Below, piece by piece: positions 12,358 through 23,078 of a stretch of DNA of 64,000 nucleotides (position 1 is its first letter; the number at the start of each line of letters is the position of its first letter). The notes below the pieces were generated by a model that had not been told where the DNA came from, did no database searches, and was given only the letters and a program-made list of their open reading frames with translations. This stretch comes from Paenibacillus spongiae (GTDB lineage: Bacteria > Bacillota > Bacilli > Paenibacillales > Paenibacillaceae), in assembly GCF_024734895.1 (NCBI RefSeq), contig NZ_CP091430.1, positions 85,001 to 149,000 of the forward strand, in the 5' to 3' direction. A program made the position numbers and the translations under genes.

Positions 12358-12386
12358 TTGACAGCTCTCATAACGCGAGTTATATT
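12358..12386 (+). promoter_or_regulatory. Promoter of the oxidoreductase/ABC/glycosidase operon
   Basis: TTGACA (12358-12363), a 17-base spacer and TATATT (12381-12386). Operator copy 2 covers the spacer and part of the -10. Confidence 0.8.
12370..12383. promoter_or_regulatory. Operator copy 2 (operon promoter)
   Basis: ATAACGCGAGTTAT, followed by ATTCT, the same pattern as the copy at 12191. Its arms ATAAC/GTTAT are perfect complements around a CG-containing centre, as in LacI-family sites. Confidence 0.7.
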
Positions 12387-12431
12387 CTTACATGATTAGT
12401 CATTACTATATCTGGAAGGGGGATGAGCTCG

Positions 12432-13688
12432 ATGCGCCGAATCACCGCGGTACTCATAGGAGCTGGTGCAAGAGGGAGGTTTGTTTATGGTCAGTATGCG
12501 AACAATCATCCGGATCAGATGCAAATCGTCGCTGTTGCGGATCCTGATCAAGAACGCAGGCAGCATGCGGTGAAGGAGCATGGCATTAGGGAATCGTACC
12601 GTTTCGATAGCTGGGAACAAGCCCTGTTCAAGCCAAAATTTGCCGATGTCGCGGTCATTTCGACACAAGACAGGATGCATTTTCAGCCAGCTTTGAAAGC
12701 GCTATCTCAAGGTTATCACGTATTGTTGGAAAAGCCAATGTCCCCTTATAAGGACGAGGTGCTGCAATTGGCCGAGGCTGCCAAGAAGCATGACAGGCTG
12801 TTAACGGTCTGCCATGTGCTGCGATATACACCCTTCTGGTCGAAGGTGAAAGAGCTTCTGGCTGACCGTGCCATTGGAGATATCGTCTCGATTCAGTTGA
12901 ACGAGAACGTCGGTTATTTTCACATGGCCCACAGCTTCGTCCGGGGGAATTGGCGGAGAACGGACGAAACCAGTCCCATGATCCTGCAGAAATCCTGCCA
13001 CGACATGGATATCATTGCGTGGTTAATGGATCAGCCCTGCCTTCGCGTCAGCTCTTACGGTTCATTGCTGCATTTTCGCCCGGAGCGGGCGCCGGCCGGA
13101 TCGACGGAGCGGTGCACCGGCGGTTGTCCGGTCGAGCGGGAATGTCCGTATTCCGCAATCAAGATTTATTCCGAGGACGAGACGCATGAGTGGTCCAGAT
13201 TTATAACGCATGATTTGTCGCCTGACGGAATTAATAACGCGCTTCACGAAGGCCCGTTCGGCCGCTGTGTATACCGCTGCGACAATGACGTTGTCGATCA
13301 TCAGGTTGTGAACATGGAGTTCGGGAATGGGGCGACGGCGTCATTCACGATGTCGGGCTTCACGCATGATTGCTCCAGAACGGTTCAAATCATGGGGACG
13401 TTCGGCGAAATAAGAGGCCGCATGGAGGACGAGGAAATTACGCTCTACCCCTTCGGCAAGCAGCCCGTGTCTATTCCCGTCCATGTCCATACAAGGGGTC
13501 ATGGGGGCGGCGACGAGCTTCTGGTCCAGTCCTTTCTGGAGCAAGTAAGAGCAGGCAGGTCTGCAGACGGGCTAACTTCCGCCCAAGCCTCCGTCCAAAG
13601 CCATCTGATGGCTTTCGCAGCGGAACAATCGAGGCTTGAAGGAGGCGGCTCCATAGAGCTAAGCAGCATGATACCTCAGATGACATAA
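12432..13688 (+). CDS. Gfo/Idh/MocA-family oxidoreductase
   Basis: The 418-residue NAD(P)-dependent sugar dehydrogenase-like protein begins with a Rossmann motif (VLIGAGARG) and has the family EKP motif in LLEKPMSPYK (about residues 100-110). A cysteine cluster (CTGGCPVERECPYSA, about 228-242) marks a subgroup that may bind metal. ATG 12432 is preferred to ATG 12423 because GGAAGGGGG ends immediately before 12423 and has normal spacing to 12432. It is the first gene of the LacI-controlled operon and probably oxidises or epimerises a sugar taken up by the downstream transporter. The substrate is unknown. Confidence 0.9.
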   Translation: MRRITAVLIGAGARGRFVYGQYANNHPDQMQIVAVADPDQERRQHAVKEHGIRESYRFDSWEQALFKPKFADVAVISTQDRMHFQPALKALSQGYHVLLEKPMSPYKDEVLQLAEAAKKHDRLLTVCHVLRYTPFWSKVKELLADRAIGDIVSIQLNENVGYFHMAHSFVRGNWRRTDETSPMILQKSCHDMDIIAWLMDQPCLRVSSYGSLLHFRPERAPAGSTERCTGGCPVERECPYSAIKIYSEDETHEWSRFITHDLSPDGINNALHEGPFGRCVYRCDNDVVDHQVVNMEFGNGATASFTMSGFTHDCSRTVQIMGTFGEIRGRMEDEEITLYPFGKQPVSIPVHVHTRGHGGGDELLVQSFLEQVRAGRSADGLTSAQASVQSHLMAFAAEQSRLEGGGSIELSSMIPQMT

Positions 13689-13744
13689 ATCGTTGTTGGA
13701 AGATGCAAGAGTGATGACCATATACGATATCGGGGGATATGAAT

Positions 13745-15280
13745 ATGAAAAAATCGATGACTTTGTTAATGGCCGTGATCATGGTCGTTACCCTGCTGGC
13801 CGGATGCTCGGGAGGCAATAAGGCCGGTAATGACGGGAAGGGCGGTAATGCCGGCAATAACGGGAATACCGCTGACCAAGGAAACAAGAGCGGCAATAAG
13901 AATGCGGGTGCGAATGCCGGTACGGAAGGCAAGACGAATAACGCCGCGAAGGATGAGGTCTATCCGGAGAACGGCTTATCGAAGAGCGAGAAGGTTACGC
14001 TGAAGGTCGGGTTCTGGGAAAACGGCGGCGGGCGCTCCTGGATGGATACGGCCGTGAAGAAGTTTACGGAGAAGTATCCGAACGTCTCCTTCGACATCAC
14101 CTCGACACCGACGCTGGAAACGATCCTTGAGCCGATGATTGCCGCAGGCGATGACGAGGAAATGTTCGACCTGTTCTTCCCGAGATTCACGGCGGCCGGC
14201 CAGGGAGAGAAATTAATCGAAGCGGGCAAGATCGAGCCGCAGGACGATCTGTGGGACCGTGTCCTGCCGGACGAAACCGACAAGACGCTCCGGTCCGTCA
14301 TTTCCGATGACATGTTCGAAGCGGTTAAGTTCAAAGGAATGACAAGCCGGGTACCGGTAGGCGGCTATACAGCCGGGCTGTTCTTCGACCAGAACCTGTT
14401 CGACAAGCATGGCTGGAACAAGAATCCGAGCACATGGGATGAATTTGTTGCCCTGCTGGGCGACATTAAATCGAAGGATATAATCCCCATTACGTTCCCG
14501 GGTGTGTACGCAGGCTATCTGACAAACTATACGTTCGATCTTCTGCCGTTTGGCTTGGCCCAGGGAGAGGGCAAATTCGATGCCTATCTCGATAATTTCC
14601 GCAATTATAACGGCCCGCAGTTAACGACGGATTACAGTAAGGAAGAGTGGAACCGTCTATACGATCTAGGCAAGAAGGGATATTTCCCGCAAGGGGTTGC
14701 AGCGCTTAACCATACCCAGTCCCAAATGCAGGTGCTGCAGCACAAGGCTGCGCTCGTGTCTACGGGCGATTGGGTCGGCAATGAGATGAAGAATAGCACG
14801 CCGGAAGGCTTCAAGTGGGGCTTTATGGCCATTCCTGCTACGAATGACAAGAATCAAACGATATTCATCAACTCCGGCGTAACCGATATCGGATTCAGCA
14901 TATGGAAGAACAAGCCGGAGAATGTGAAGAAGTGGGCGAAGGAATTCATCCTAAGCCTGTACAGCTTTGAAATCCAGGAGATTCTTGCATCCGAAGCGGG
15001 AGCCTTCCCTGCCCGCCTTGATTTCGGCGACGATCCGGCGCGCATTGCCAAGCTTCAGCCGGCTCCTGCGGCAGTCATGGAGTATGCGACGAAGCACGAT
15101 GTGAAGTATATTTCCTTCCGCCGTAATTTCAGCTTGATGAGTCCGGAATCCGCCCAATCGTCGAAGCTCGTATCGGAAATGATTACGGCGGTAGCGTCTG
15201 GGAAGAAAGATCCGCTGCCGGTGTTGGAGGAAGCCGAGAAGCTGCTTCAGAAGAGCGTCGAGAAGGATCGGCCGAAGTGA
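13745..15280 (+). CDS. Sugar ABC transporter substrate-binding lipoprotein
   Basis: The 511-residue extracellular solute-binding protein (family 1 type) has a lipobox LLAGC with Cys21. A Gly/Asn-rich linker of about 50 residues precedes the binding domain, which starts near VTLKVGFWENGGG. The preferred start is ATG 13745, 8 bases after GGGGG; ATG 13739 is 2 codons upstream. Two permease genes follow. No ATPase gene is nearby, so it probably shares an MsmX-type ATPase encoded elsewhere, as is usual for Firmicute CUT1 systems. Confidence 0.92.
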   Translation: MKKSMTLLMAVIMVVTLLAGCSGGNKAGNDGKGGNAGNNGNTADQGNKSGNKNAGANAGTEGKTNNAAKDEVYPENGLSKSEKVTLKVGFWENGGGRSWMDTAVKKFTEKYPNVSFDITSTPTLETILEPMIAAGDDEEMFDLFFPRFTAAGQGEKLIEAGKIEPQDDLWDRVLPDETDKTLRSVISDDMFEAVKFKGMTSRVPVGGYTAGLFFDQNLFDKHGWNKNPSTWDEFVALLGDIKSKDIIPITFPGVYAGYLTNYTFDLLPFGLAQGEGKFDAYLDNFRNYNGPQLTTDYSKEEWNRLYDLGKKGYFPQGVAALNHTQSQMQVLQHKAALVSTGDWVGNEMKNSTPEGFKWGFMAIPATNDKNQTIFINSGVTDIGFSIWKNKPENVKKWAKEFILSLYSFEIQEILASEAGAFPARLDFGDDPARIAKLQPAPAAVMEYATKHDVKYISFRRNFSLMSPESAQSSKLVSEMITAVASGKKDPLPVLEEAEKLLQKSVEKDRPK

Positions 15281-15324
15281 TCGTGCCAAGCGGTTCGTGC
15301 TCCGTATAAGTTAAAGCGATCGGA

Positions 15325-15354
15325 ACCGAAGGGGGATCCGCTTCCCCCTTCGGT
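15325..15354 (+). repeat. Perfect 11-bp hairpin between binding protein and permease genes
   Basis: ACCGAAGGGGG (15325-15335) pairs with CCCCCTTCGGT (15344-15354). No T run follows. It probably stabilises the upstream message or partly terminates, so that the binding protein is made in excess of the permeases. Confidence 0.8.
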
Positions 15355-15381
15355 CATTCAGCTAGCAGGGAGGCAGCGATA

Positions 15382-16326
15382 GTGGCGGCAGAAGCGAAGC
15401 AAGTCGCGGCAAGCATACGCAAACGGGCGGTTTCGGACAAAATAAAACGGCAAAAGCTGATCTTCCTCGTTCTTGCCATCGTACCCTCGTTTGGCGGATA
15501 TCTATTATTTACGCTATACCCCAATTTATTGTCGATCTATTATTCCTTGTTGAATTGGGACGGCTTAAGCGAGCCGGAGTTCGTCGGGTTCAGCAACTAT
15601 AAGTTCATGATAAGCGATCAATTCGTATGGCGGGCGCTGTATCACAATTTGCTTTATATGATCGTCGTGCCGTTTGCCATCCTTTTTATATCGCTCCTGC
15701 TGGCCTATTTGCTGAATAATAAGCCATACAGAGAGAACGGATTCTACAAGGTTCTCTATTTCTTTACGAATATTCTCTCGACTGTCGTCGTCGCGTTGCT
15801 ATGGTCGTTTATATTCGACGGCAGCTTCGGGTTGTTGAATGGCATCTTGGAATTAGTGGGCATACCGGCAGAAGGGTTCTATTGGCTGGGCGATACCCGA
15901 ACGGCGCTGTGGGCGTTAGTCGTTCCGATGGTGTGGAGCGGAGTCGGACTCTATACGGTCATCTTCATGAATGCGATCAGCGGGATTCCGAAATCGATCT
16001 ATGAGGCTGCGGTTATCGAGGGCGCCCGTCCGATGCAAATCCTGTTCAAAGTGACGATTCCGTTAATACGAGGGGTCATCCGGGTCTGCGCCTTGTTCGT
16101 CGTGCTGGGCACGATAAAGGGCTTCGAGATGATTATGGTCATGACGAACGGCGGGCCGGAGGGCTCGACCGATGTGATCGGGCTTTACATGTTCAATATG
16201 GCCTTCGGCAAGGATTATCACAATTATGGGTACGCCTCCGCAATCGGCATGGTTCTATTCCTGATTCTCGTTGCGGCTAAACTCATCCTCGATAAATATT
16301 ACCCGGACGAAGGAGTCGAATTCTGA
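15382..16326 (+). CDS. Sugar ABC transporter permease (MalF/UgpA type)
   Basis: The 314-residue membrane protein has about six hydrophobic segments and the EAA loop YEAAVIEGARPMQILFKVTIP near residues 211-231, which docks the ATPase. The start is GTG with GGGAGG 8 bases upstream. It is followed immediately by the second permease gene. The two permeases form the heterodimeric membrane channel of a CUT1-type importer. Confidence 0.93.
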   Translation: MAAEAKQVAASIRKRAVSDKIKRQKLIFLVLAIVPSFGGYLLFTLYPNLLSIYYSLLNWDGLSEPEFVGFSNYKFMISDQFVWRALYHNLLYMIVVPFAILFISLLLAYLLNNKPYRENGFYKVLYFFTNILSTVVVALLWSFIFDGSFGLLNGILELVGIPAEGFYWLGDTRTALWALVVPMVWSGVGLYTVIFMNAISGIPKSIYEAAVIEGARPMQILFKVTIPLIRGVIRVCALFVVLGTIKGFEMIMVMTNGGPEGSTDVIGLYMFNMAFGKDYHNYGYASAIGMVLFLILVAAKLILDKYYPDEGVEF

Positions 16327-17196
16327 TTGTCCCAAATCATTGCGAAGAAGGTGGCCATAATCGAAAGGCGTCGTTCCGTGATGGACCTCATATGGCGGGT
16401 ACTGCTTTTTCTATGGGGACTGTCCATTATTTTTCCGGTGGTATGGATCCTAGTCCAGTCGCTAAGATCGAATGCGGATTTCTTCCAAAATATTTGGGGG
16501 GTTCCGACTCAATTCCAGTGGCGCAATTATTATGAAGCCTGGACGGGCTACAATATTGGCAAATCGATGCTCAACACGCTGTATTACGTGGGGGTAGGGC
16601 TGGTGTTGGGCACATTCCTGACGGCGCTTAATGCGTATGCGTTAACGCGGATCACGTTCAGAGGCAGGAAGCTGATCTGGTCGATTATCATGCTGTCGTT
16701 ATTCCTGCCGGGCATCAATGCGCTCATCCCGCAGTACATCCTTATGAAAACGCTTCATCTGACCAACAACCTGACCGGGCTCATCGTGCTGGACAGCTTC
16801 GGAGAGAACGTCTTCTTCCTGATGCTGCTCGGCGGGTTCATGTCCTCGCTGCCGAAGGATCTGGAGGAAAGCGGTTATGTGGACGGGGCGACGCTGTTCC
16901 AGGTGTTCTGGCGAATTATCGTCCCTCTCTCGACCCCCGGCATCGTCACGGTAGCCATCTTCAAATTTCTCGGGCTGTACAACAACTTTCTGGGGCCGTT
17001 TATTTATCTGAGCGATCCCGCGAAATATACGATCGGCGTCAATATGTACCAAGCCAATATGAGAATGAGCTATACGGCCGATTGGGTGACCATGTTTGCT
17101 GGCGTCATGATTGTCATGGTGCCATCAATCATCATCTATATCTTGTTTCAACGGCGGATTATGGAGGGGGCGACGCTTGGGGCGACGAAGGGCTAA
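16327..17196 (+). CDS. Sugar ABC transporter permease (MalG/UgpE type)
   Basis: The 289-residue partner permease has six predicted membrane segments and an EAA loop (LEESGYVDGATLFQVFWRI). It ends with the family-typical RRIMEGATLGATKG. Translation probably starts at TTG 16327, which abuts the preceding TGA stop, with AGGAG at 16311-16315, so the two permeases are translationally coupled. Confidence 0.92.
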   Translation: MSQIIAKKVAIIERRRSVMDLIWRVLLFLWGLSIIFPVVWILVQSLRSNADFFQNIWGVPTQFQWRNYYEAWTGYNIGKSMLNTLYYVGVGLVLGTFLTALNAYALTRITFRGRKLIWSIIMLSLFLPGINALIPQYILMKTLHLTNNLTGLIVLDSFGENVFFLMLLGGFMSSLPKDLEESGYVDGATLFQVFWRIIVPLSTPGIVTVAIFKFLGLYNNFLGPFIYLSDPAKYTIGVNMYQANMRMSYTADWVTMFAGVMIVMVPSIIIYILFQRRIMEGATLGATKG

Positions 17197-17249
17197 TTGC
17201 AGCAGGGACGGACATGGGAAGACGATAATCGAATGAGGAGAGGGTACCG

Positions 17250-20200
17250 ATGGCAAGGTTGTCTGCTCGGTTTAAGAGCGGGATGATATGGATATTGATG
17301 GTCTGCCTGATCATCCCCTACATGGCCGGAGGAGAGGCGGCGAAGGCCGAAGCTGCTGCTCCGGAGAATTGGATTATAAATCCCGGATTCGAAAATGTAA
17401 GCGATGGAAGGCCGGTCGGCTGGGGGCATTCAGCCGGTCAATGGGGCGTTGACTTCGGCATAAGCACGGAGCAGGCCCGTACTGGAACGTACAGTGCGTT
17501 CATCAATCATTCGACAGGCGACGGGCTGCCCAATATAATCGCGCTGGAGAAGCTGTCGATTCAAGATTCGGAGGAGTATGTGTTCTCGGCTTGGCTGAAG
17601 GTAGAAGACAAGTCGATGACCGGAACGCCGATGCTCAACATGGATTTCTACGGCGATGAGATTAACGAAGTGACAGGCGATACATGGATCGGCTCCAAGA
17701 ACCAGCCTTTGGCAAAAGGGGAGATCACGGGCGATTGGCAGCAGCTCACCTATCGATTCACTCCGCTGCCGGGCTCGAACAAGGTCGTCATTTACTTGAT
17801 GGTAGCCGGGGGAACAGGCAAAGTTTATTTTGACGACGCCTCCTTCCTGCCTGCTGCCGCCGAGCCGGAGCCGGAATTGGGGCCTTATCAGATCTGGACG
17901 GGTCCAAATACGGTGAATATGACCCGGACGGCGAAGCCGCTCGCATCGACGGATCTGAAGCTGGATATGGCGAAGCGCGAATACCAGAGCGGGCAAGTGT
18001 TTGTCACCGCACAGGATGGAAGGGCGGAAATCACAAGTGCCTTTATATCGGATTTAACTTCCGGGGAAGCCGTTATCCCGAGCAGCAGCGTGCAAATTTT
18101 AGTCCAGCATTATGTGAAAATCGACAAGAACTCCAACGGCGCCTATCAACCGGGCGAATACCCGGATGCACTGATTCCGCTTGATGCGTTTATGTCGGTG
18201 CATGGCAAGGTAAACGTCAAGCAAGGGCAGAACCAGTCGATCTGGTTCACCGTCAAGACGGAAGAGACGACGCCGGCCGGGATTTATCAAGGGACGATTA
18301 CATTAACCGTCAACGGGGAAACGAAAGCCGTTCCCGTTGAAGTAAGGGTAAGAGACTTTGCGATTCCGGAAGAAAACCACGCTGAAACCGCATTTGCGAT
18401 TTGGGGAGGCGATATGCTGCTTGCAGGCCACCCCGGAATTGCCAACAACTCGGATGCGTACTGGGAGCTCATGCGGAATTATTACGAATTCATGCTCGAC
18501 TACCATGTTACGCCTACTGCGCTGCCAATCCCCACCGACGATTACGTCCAATACGTCAAGGATGCAGAACCTTATATTAACGATCCGCGAGTATCCGCCT
18601 ATAACCTGCCCTATACGATTGGAGACTTGGATGACCCGGTCAACGGCAGAGCGGCCATGCTGATCAAGGATCTGAAGGCGAAAGGGCTGCTCGACAAGGC
18701 GTATTATTATTTGGGCGGCGAGATCGATGAACCGACTCCGGCCATGTTTCCGAAGGTGATCGAGCGGAGTGAGCAGATCAAAGCGATCGAACCGACGCTG
18801 CGGCATCTGGTTACGACAGGCATTAACCCCGAATTGAGTGCGGCGGTGAACACGTTCACTCCGTTATTCAATGAGTTTAATACCGAAAGCTATTTGCATG
18901 CGGCCCATGAGCATCAGGCGAATGGCGGCCATATCTGGTGGTACGGGTGCGTCGCGCCCAAGAACCCTTATCCGACGTATCATATCGACGACGATATTAT
19001 CGGAGCCCGGCTCGTGCCTTGGATGCAGCGTTCGTACGGCATTGAAGGGAATCTGTACTGGTCGGTCAATATTTTCAAGAAATATGACGGCACCAAATAT
19101 ATCGACCGCGATATATGGAATGATTCGTTTGCTTTCCCAGGGGCGAATGGCGACGGATATCTGCTGTATCCGGGTACGAAATACGGCATCAACGGGCCAA
19201 TCGCCACACTGCGCTTGCAGACGATCCGGGACGGCAACCAAGATTACGAATATTTATGGCTGCTAGAACAAAAGATCAATCAGGCAGCCGAGAACCTGAA
19301 TGTCAATGTGACAGTGAACGATATCTTGAAGCCTTACTACGATCGGCTGTTCACGGATGTCAAAACCTTCACGAAAGATGTTAATGTGCTACAGTCGGTA
19401 CGCAGCGAAGTGGCTGATATGATCGAGCAGCTGGATCAAGATCCGAAGGCGCTCATCCTTCTTAGCAATCATGCCACCGATGCGTCGAAGCGTGATATCA
19501 CGATTTATGCTGCCAAAGGCACGGAGGTTTCCGTCGACGGTCAAGCGGTTGCCGCAGAGACCATTACGGATAATGAGACGGCTGATCAGTACAAGACTGC
19601 CGTTAGCGTCGTTCCGGGCACGAACGAAATTACAGTCGTACTGAAGAAGGATGGCCGGGAGCTGACCGTGAAGAAGCAGGTGGTCGTCAAGTCGCGGGCG
19701 ATCGAGCCGATTATGAAGAAGACCGTGATCAACAATTTCAGCGATGAGCAATCATTAGCGGGAATCGTGAAGGAATACAGGGTTACGATCGAAGGGACAT
19801 CCGACGATCATGCTCCGGGCGGCGGCAAGTCGCTGAAAGTTAAGATTCCATATCTGGAAGGCGAGGCTTATCCAGGCATCCGTCTGCCGGTTGCCGCAGG
19901 GTTGAAGGATTTCTCTGAAGCGGATTCGTTAGAGCTCGATGTATATAATGATTCGAGCCAGACGATGAATCTGTTCGCGAAATTTTTCGATGCGCAGGGC
20001 AAGCCTTCCGATCACAAAATCGGAACGCTTCTGCCGGGAGCCAATCATCTGGCGCTGCCGCTTGCACAGCTTGGCCAGATCGACAAGAAGAATATAGCCT
20101 CGATTCTGTTCTGGACGTTATCAGGTTCGTCCGAGGTCACGTTCTATTTCAGCGATGTTCACCTTATGGGCGTCGATAAAGAGGCGATGAAGACCTTCCA

Positions 20201-22802
20201 GATCCGCTATACCCCTATCGTTCCGGATTTGTCCGGCAGACTGGACGGCGCCGTCTGGAAGCTGGATAAACAGCTGGCTTATACAACCGGGAATACGGAA
20301 ATTAACGCCGCCTACGATCTCAAATACAACGATACTTATTTATATATTGGTGTCGATGTGACCGACAATGAAGTCGTGAACGGGAATGCTGCAGACCCGT
20401 GGGACGATGATTCAGTGGAGGTCTATCTGGATGGCATCGGGGCAAAGGGAGTCTATAACGAGCATACGGTCAGGTATGTGTTCCGGTATGATGACGACCA
20501 AGTCCATGCTTATGGGCTGCTCAATCAGCAGACCGGCGGTATTCTGCATCAGTCCGACCGTACGGCTGACGGCTACGCCATGAAAATCGCGATACCTTGG
20601 CGCGTAATCGGGACCAGCCCATCTAATGGCGACGTCATCAGCTTTACGATGCATGTGAATGATGCCGGCCATGGCAAGAGGAGCTTGACGCAGGATATTT
20701 CGGCCGACGCCACGTCCTCGGAGCATTGGGCGGACAGAGTGTTCGTCAATGAAAAAGTAACCTACGCTATGGACAGCATTGCGGATGATCGGGTTGTCAT
20801 CAACGGCAAGCCGGATGAATCGTTCTGGAATTTGGACTACAATCTCGGACAGCAGACTTTTGGATTCACGGTTGATAAGCAAAATGCGGCAAAGCTGGGC
20901 CTCCGTTGGAGTCCGAGTCATCTATACGCTGCGTTCGATGTGACGGACAGCCTGGTGCACGCGCCGAAAGTAAAGCCGGTCTGGGAAGAGACTAGCGTGG
21001 AGCTGTTCATTGACGGGAAATTTATTCAAGGACCTCGCGACGCGTTCTCGCCGCAGTATACCATTCGCTTCGGAGACGATACGGTCTATCTGAATGGCGC
21101 CGCCAAGGACGATAAACAAGGGATTGTTCACCAGACCGTTAAGACGGATAAAGGTTATCAGGTCGAGATGGCCATCCCTTGGGAGGCGATCGGCATTACG
21201 GCCGAAGAGGGACAATGGATGGGCATTGCTTCCCATGTCAACTTTTATCAGGAGTCAGGCGGGGCCGTATTGGGATTAACGGAGAACGGGATCAGCGACG
21301 TGTCGAATACGGCTAATTATCTGGCCTTCCAGCTGCGGAGCAGCATGCCGGAACCGGTGCCTGTGGCTGCTATTGCGGTAACGGGGGCGGGTAATGCCGG
21401 CACGATCGCCCAGAAGAACGGGACGCTGCAGATGGAGGCAGCCGTAACGCCTGCGAATGCGGATGTGAAAACCGTGTCGTGGGCGGTGTTCAGCGAGGAC
21501 GGCCGTTCCGCGACGGATCTGGCGGTGATTACGCCTGCCGGTCTGCTCGGCGCAAAGAAGAACGGCAAGGTAAGGGTTGTAGCGACCGCGCAGGACGGTT
21601 CGGGCGTCCAAGGGTATGCGATCATTACGATCGGCGGGCAGACGACAGATCCGGGAACTTATTATCCGGGGACGGTCACAGGGACGGTAACGGGACCAAC
21701 CGAAGAGAAGAATACGGAAGCAGCTGTCCGTATTGAGAACGGCACCGCGATCGTGACAATGGAAGCAGACCGGACGACGGTTTCTATCCCTATTGCCAAG
21801 CTGCTGGGGAATCCGGTCCGAGTGGAAGCAGGCGGAGCGGTGATTACGATTGATCCGGCGGTATGGAAGGACTTGATCGCACAGTCTGACAGCGAGAAGG
21901 CCGTTATCCGCCTATCCATTGTTCCGGTGGACGATTCGGAAGTGAATCCATCTGCGGGTGCAGGAGCGGGACGTCTGCAGCTGGCCAGTCAGGCGTACGA
22001 TATTCATATGGTGTTAAAGACGGCCGATGGCAAGGAAATCCCGCTCAGTCAGGCGGCAGGCGGGGTTAAGCTCGAGCTGCCCTATCGCTCGAATGGTGCC
22101 GATGAAGGCTTATTGGGCATCTATCATTATAATGAAGCGACCCAACGGTGGGAGTACGTGGGCGGCAAGGTCAATGCCAAGGACGGCTTGGTCGAGGTGC
22201 GGCTGGATCATCTGAGCCGGTATGCCGTGCTCTCCTACAGCAAGCGGTTTGCCGACGTGCCGAGCGGCCACTGGGCCTATCGCACGCTTCAGCTCTTATC
22301 GGCCAAACATATTGTGACCGGCGTTACGGATGAAGAATTTAAACCAGGAAACCGGACGACGCGGGCGGAATTCGTCACGCTGCTGGTTCGGGCCTTGAAT
22401 TTGACAGAGCAGGGCGGAGAACTGCCGTTCACGGATGTACCGGAAAACGCATGGTATAAAGATCAGCTGAGCGCAGCGTACAGCGCGGGACTCATCCAAG
22501 GGATTAACGAACATACGTTCCATCCGGAAGGTTCGATAACCCGGGAGGAAATGGCTGTTTTGCTCGTCAGGGCTTATGAATCGCTGATTGAAGGGAAGGA
22601 ACGATCTGCCGGCGATCAGGCTGCGGTCTATGCGGATCAAAACCAAATCTCGCCTTGGGCGGAGGAGTCGATTCATAAGGCAGCCATCCAGGGTCTGATG
22701 ATCGGTCAAGCGGGTGAGAGGTTCGCGCCCAACGACAATGCAACAAGAGCGGAATGCGCGAAGGCTGTCTATAATTTGATGAAAGCCGCCGGGCTGCTCT
22801 AA
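17250..22802 (+). CDS. Giant SLH-anchored GH123/DUF4091-like glycosidase
   Basis: The 1850-residue surface protein has a signal peptide (about 1-35), a CenC-like carbohydrate-binding beta-sandwich (about 38-205), a linker and a beta-sandwich domain (220-360). A DUF4091/GH123-like barrel follows (about 370-680). GH123 enzymes known to date act on N-acetyl-beta-galactosaminides and use an Asp-Glu pair; here D493-E494 in GEIDEP fits. Then come a further beta domain, two CBM9-like modules (about 985-1165 and 1180-1370), a Big-type Ig domain (1372-1465), a beta module (1470-1660) and three SLH domains (about 1666-1848) for cell-wall attachment. GAGGAGAGGG precedes the start. It is the last gene of the transporter operon, so it probably releases the sugar imported by it. 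Confidence 0.9.
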   Translation: MARLSARFKSGMIWILMVCLIIPYMAGGEAAKAEAAAPENWIINPGFENVSDGRPVGWGHSAGQWGVDFGISTEQARTGTYSAFINHSTGDGLPNIIALEKLSIQDSEEYVFSAWLKVEDKSMTGTPMLNMDFYGDEINEVTGDTWIGSKNQPLAKGEITGDWQQLTYRFTPLPGSNKVVIYLMVAGGTGKVYFDDASFLPAAAEPEPELGPYQIWTGPNTVNMTRTAKPLASTDLKLDMAKREYQSGQVFVTAQDGRAEITSAFISDLTSGEAVIPSSSVQILVQHYVKIDKNSNGAYQPGEYPDALIPLDAFMSVHGKVNVKQGQNQSIWFTVKTEETTPAGIYQGTITLTVNGETKAVPVEVRVRDFAIPEENHAETAFAIWGGDMLLAGHPGIANNSDAYWELMRNYYEFMLDYHVTPTALPIPTDDYVQYVKDAEPYINDPRVSAYNLPYTIGDLDDPVNGRAAMLIKDLKAKGLLDKAYYYLGGEIDEPTPAMFPKVIERSEQIKAIEPTLRHLVTTGINPELSAAVNTFTPLFNEFNTESYLHAAHEHQANGGHIWWYGCVAPKNPYPTYHIDDDIIGARLVPWMQRSYGIEGNLYWSVNIFKKYDGTKYIDRDIWNDSFAFPGANGDGYLLYPGTKYGINGPIATLRLQTIRDGNQDYEYLWLLEQKINQAAENLNVNVTVNDILKPYYDRLFTDVKTFTKDVNVLQSVRSEVADMIEQLDQDPKALILLSNHATDASKRDITIYAAKGTEVSVDGQAVAAETITDNETADQYKTAVSVVPGTNEITVVLKKDGRELTVKKQVVVKSRAIEPIMKKTVINNFSDEQSLAGIVKEYRVTIEGTSDDHAPGGGKSLKVKIPYLEGEAYPGIRLPVAAGLKDFSEADSLELDVYNDSSQTMNLFAKFFDAQGKPSDHKIGTLLPGANHLALPLAQLGQIDKKNIASILFWTLSGSSEVTFYFSDVHLMGVDKEAMKTFQIRYTPIVPDLSGRLDGAVWKLDKQLAYTTGNTEINAAYDLKYNDTYLYIGVDVTDNEVVNGNAADPWDDDSVEVYLDGIGAKGVYNEHTVRYVFRYDDDQVHAYGLLNQQTGGILHQSDRTADGYAMKIAIPWRVIGTSPSNGDVISFTMHVNDAGHGKRSLTQDISADATSSEHWADRVFVNEKVTYAMDSIADDRVVINGKPDESFWNLDYNLGQQTFGFTVDKQNAAKLGLRWSPSHLYAAFDVTDSLVHAPKVKPVWEETSVELFIDGKFIQGPRDAFSPQYTIRFGDDTVYLNGAAKDDKQGIVHQTVKTDKGYQVEMAIPWEAIGITAEEGQWMGIASHVNFYQESGGAVLGLTENGISDVSNTANYLAFQLRSSMPEPVPVAAIAVTGAGNAGTIAQKNGTLQMEAAVTPANADVKTVSWAVFSEDGRSATDLAVITPAGLLGAKKNGKVRVVATAQDGSGVQGYAIITIGGQTTDPGTYYPGTVTGTVTGPTEEKNTEAAVRIENGTAIVTMEADRTTVSIPIAKLLGNPVRVEAGGAVITIDPAVWKDLIAQSDSEKAVIRLSIVPVDDSEVNPSAGAGAGRLQLASQAYDIHMVLKTADGKEIPLSQAAGGVKLELPYRSNGADEGLLGIYHYNEATQRWEYVGGKVNAKDGLVEVRLDHLSRYAVLSYSKRFADVPSGHWAYRTLQLLSAKHIVTGVTDEEFKPGNRTTRAEFVTLLVRALNLTEQGGELPFTDVPENAWYKDQLSAAYSAGLIQGINEHTFHPEGSITREEMAVLLVRAYESLIEGKERSAGDQAAVYADQNQISPWAEESIHKAAIQGLMIGQAGERFAPNDNATRAECAKAVYNLMKAAGLL

Positions 22803-22815
22803 TCATGATGCGGCA

Positions 22816-22849
22816 GGGCTCTGGATCCATTCCAGAGCCCTTGTTTTTT
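22816..22849 (+). terminator. Terminator of the glycosidase operon
   Basis: GGGCTCTGGA (22816-22825) pairs with TCCAGAGCCC (22831-22840), followed by TTGTTTTTT. Confidence 0.93.
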
Positions 22850-23078
22850 ACCGTCAGCAACAGCAGGGGATGTGGGCGAAGCGGATAAATTGAAAAAAAT
22901 GTTCGTTTAACGCAGGAATTGGATCGAACGGTTTCGAATACTGTTAATGGGCACCGGTTCTCGCAGCTGATAATCGACGCATCAGAGTTGTATTCCGTCA
23001 GAGGGAGAGCGTTGGCTTGTTGAACGGGGCAGGATCCATGTTGGCGGTTGTGTTGACAAGGTGAATGGAGGGATAACA

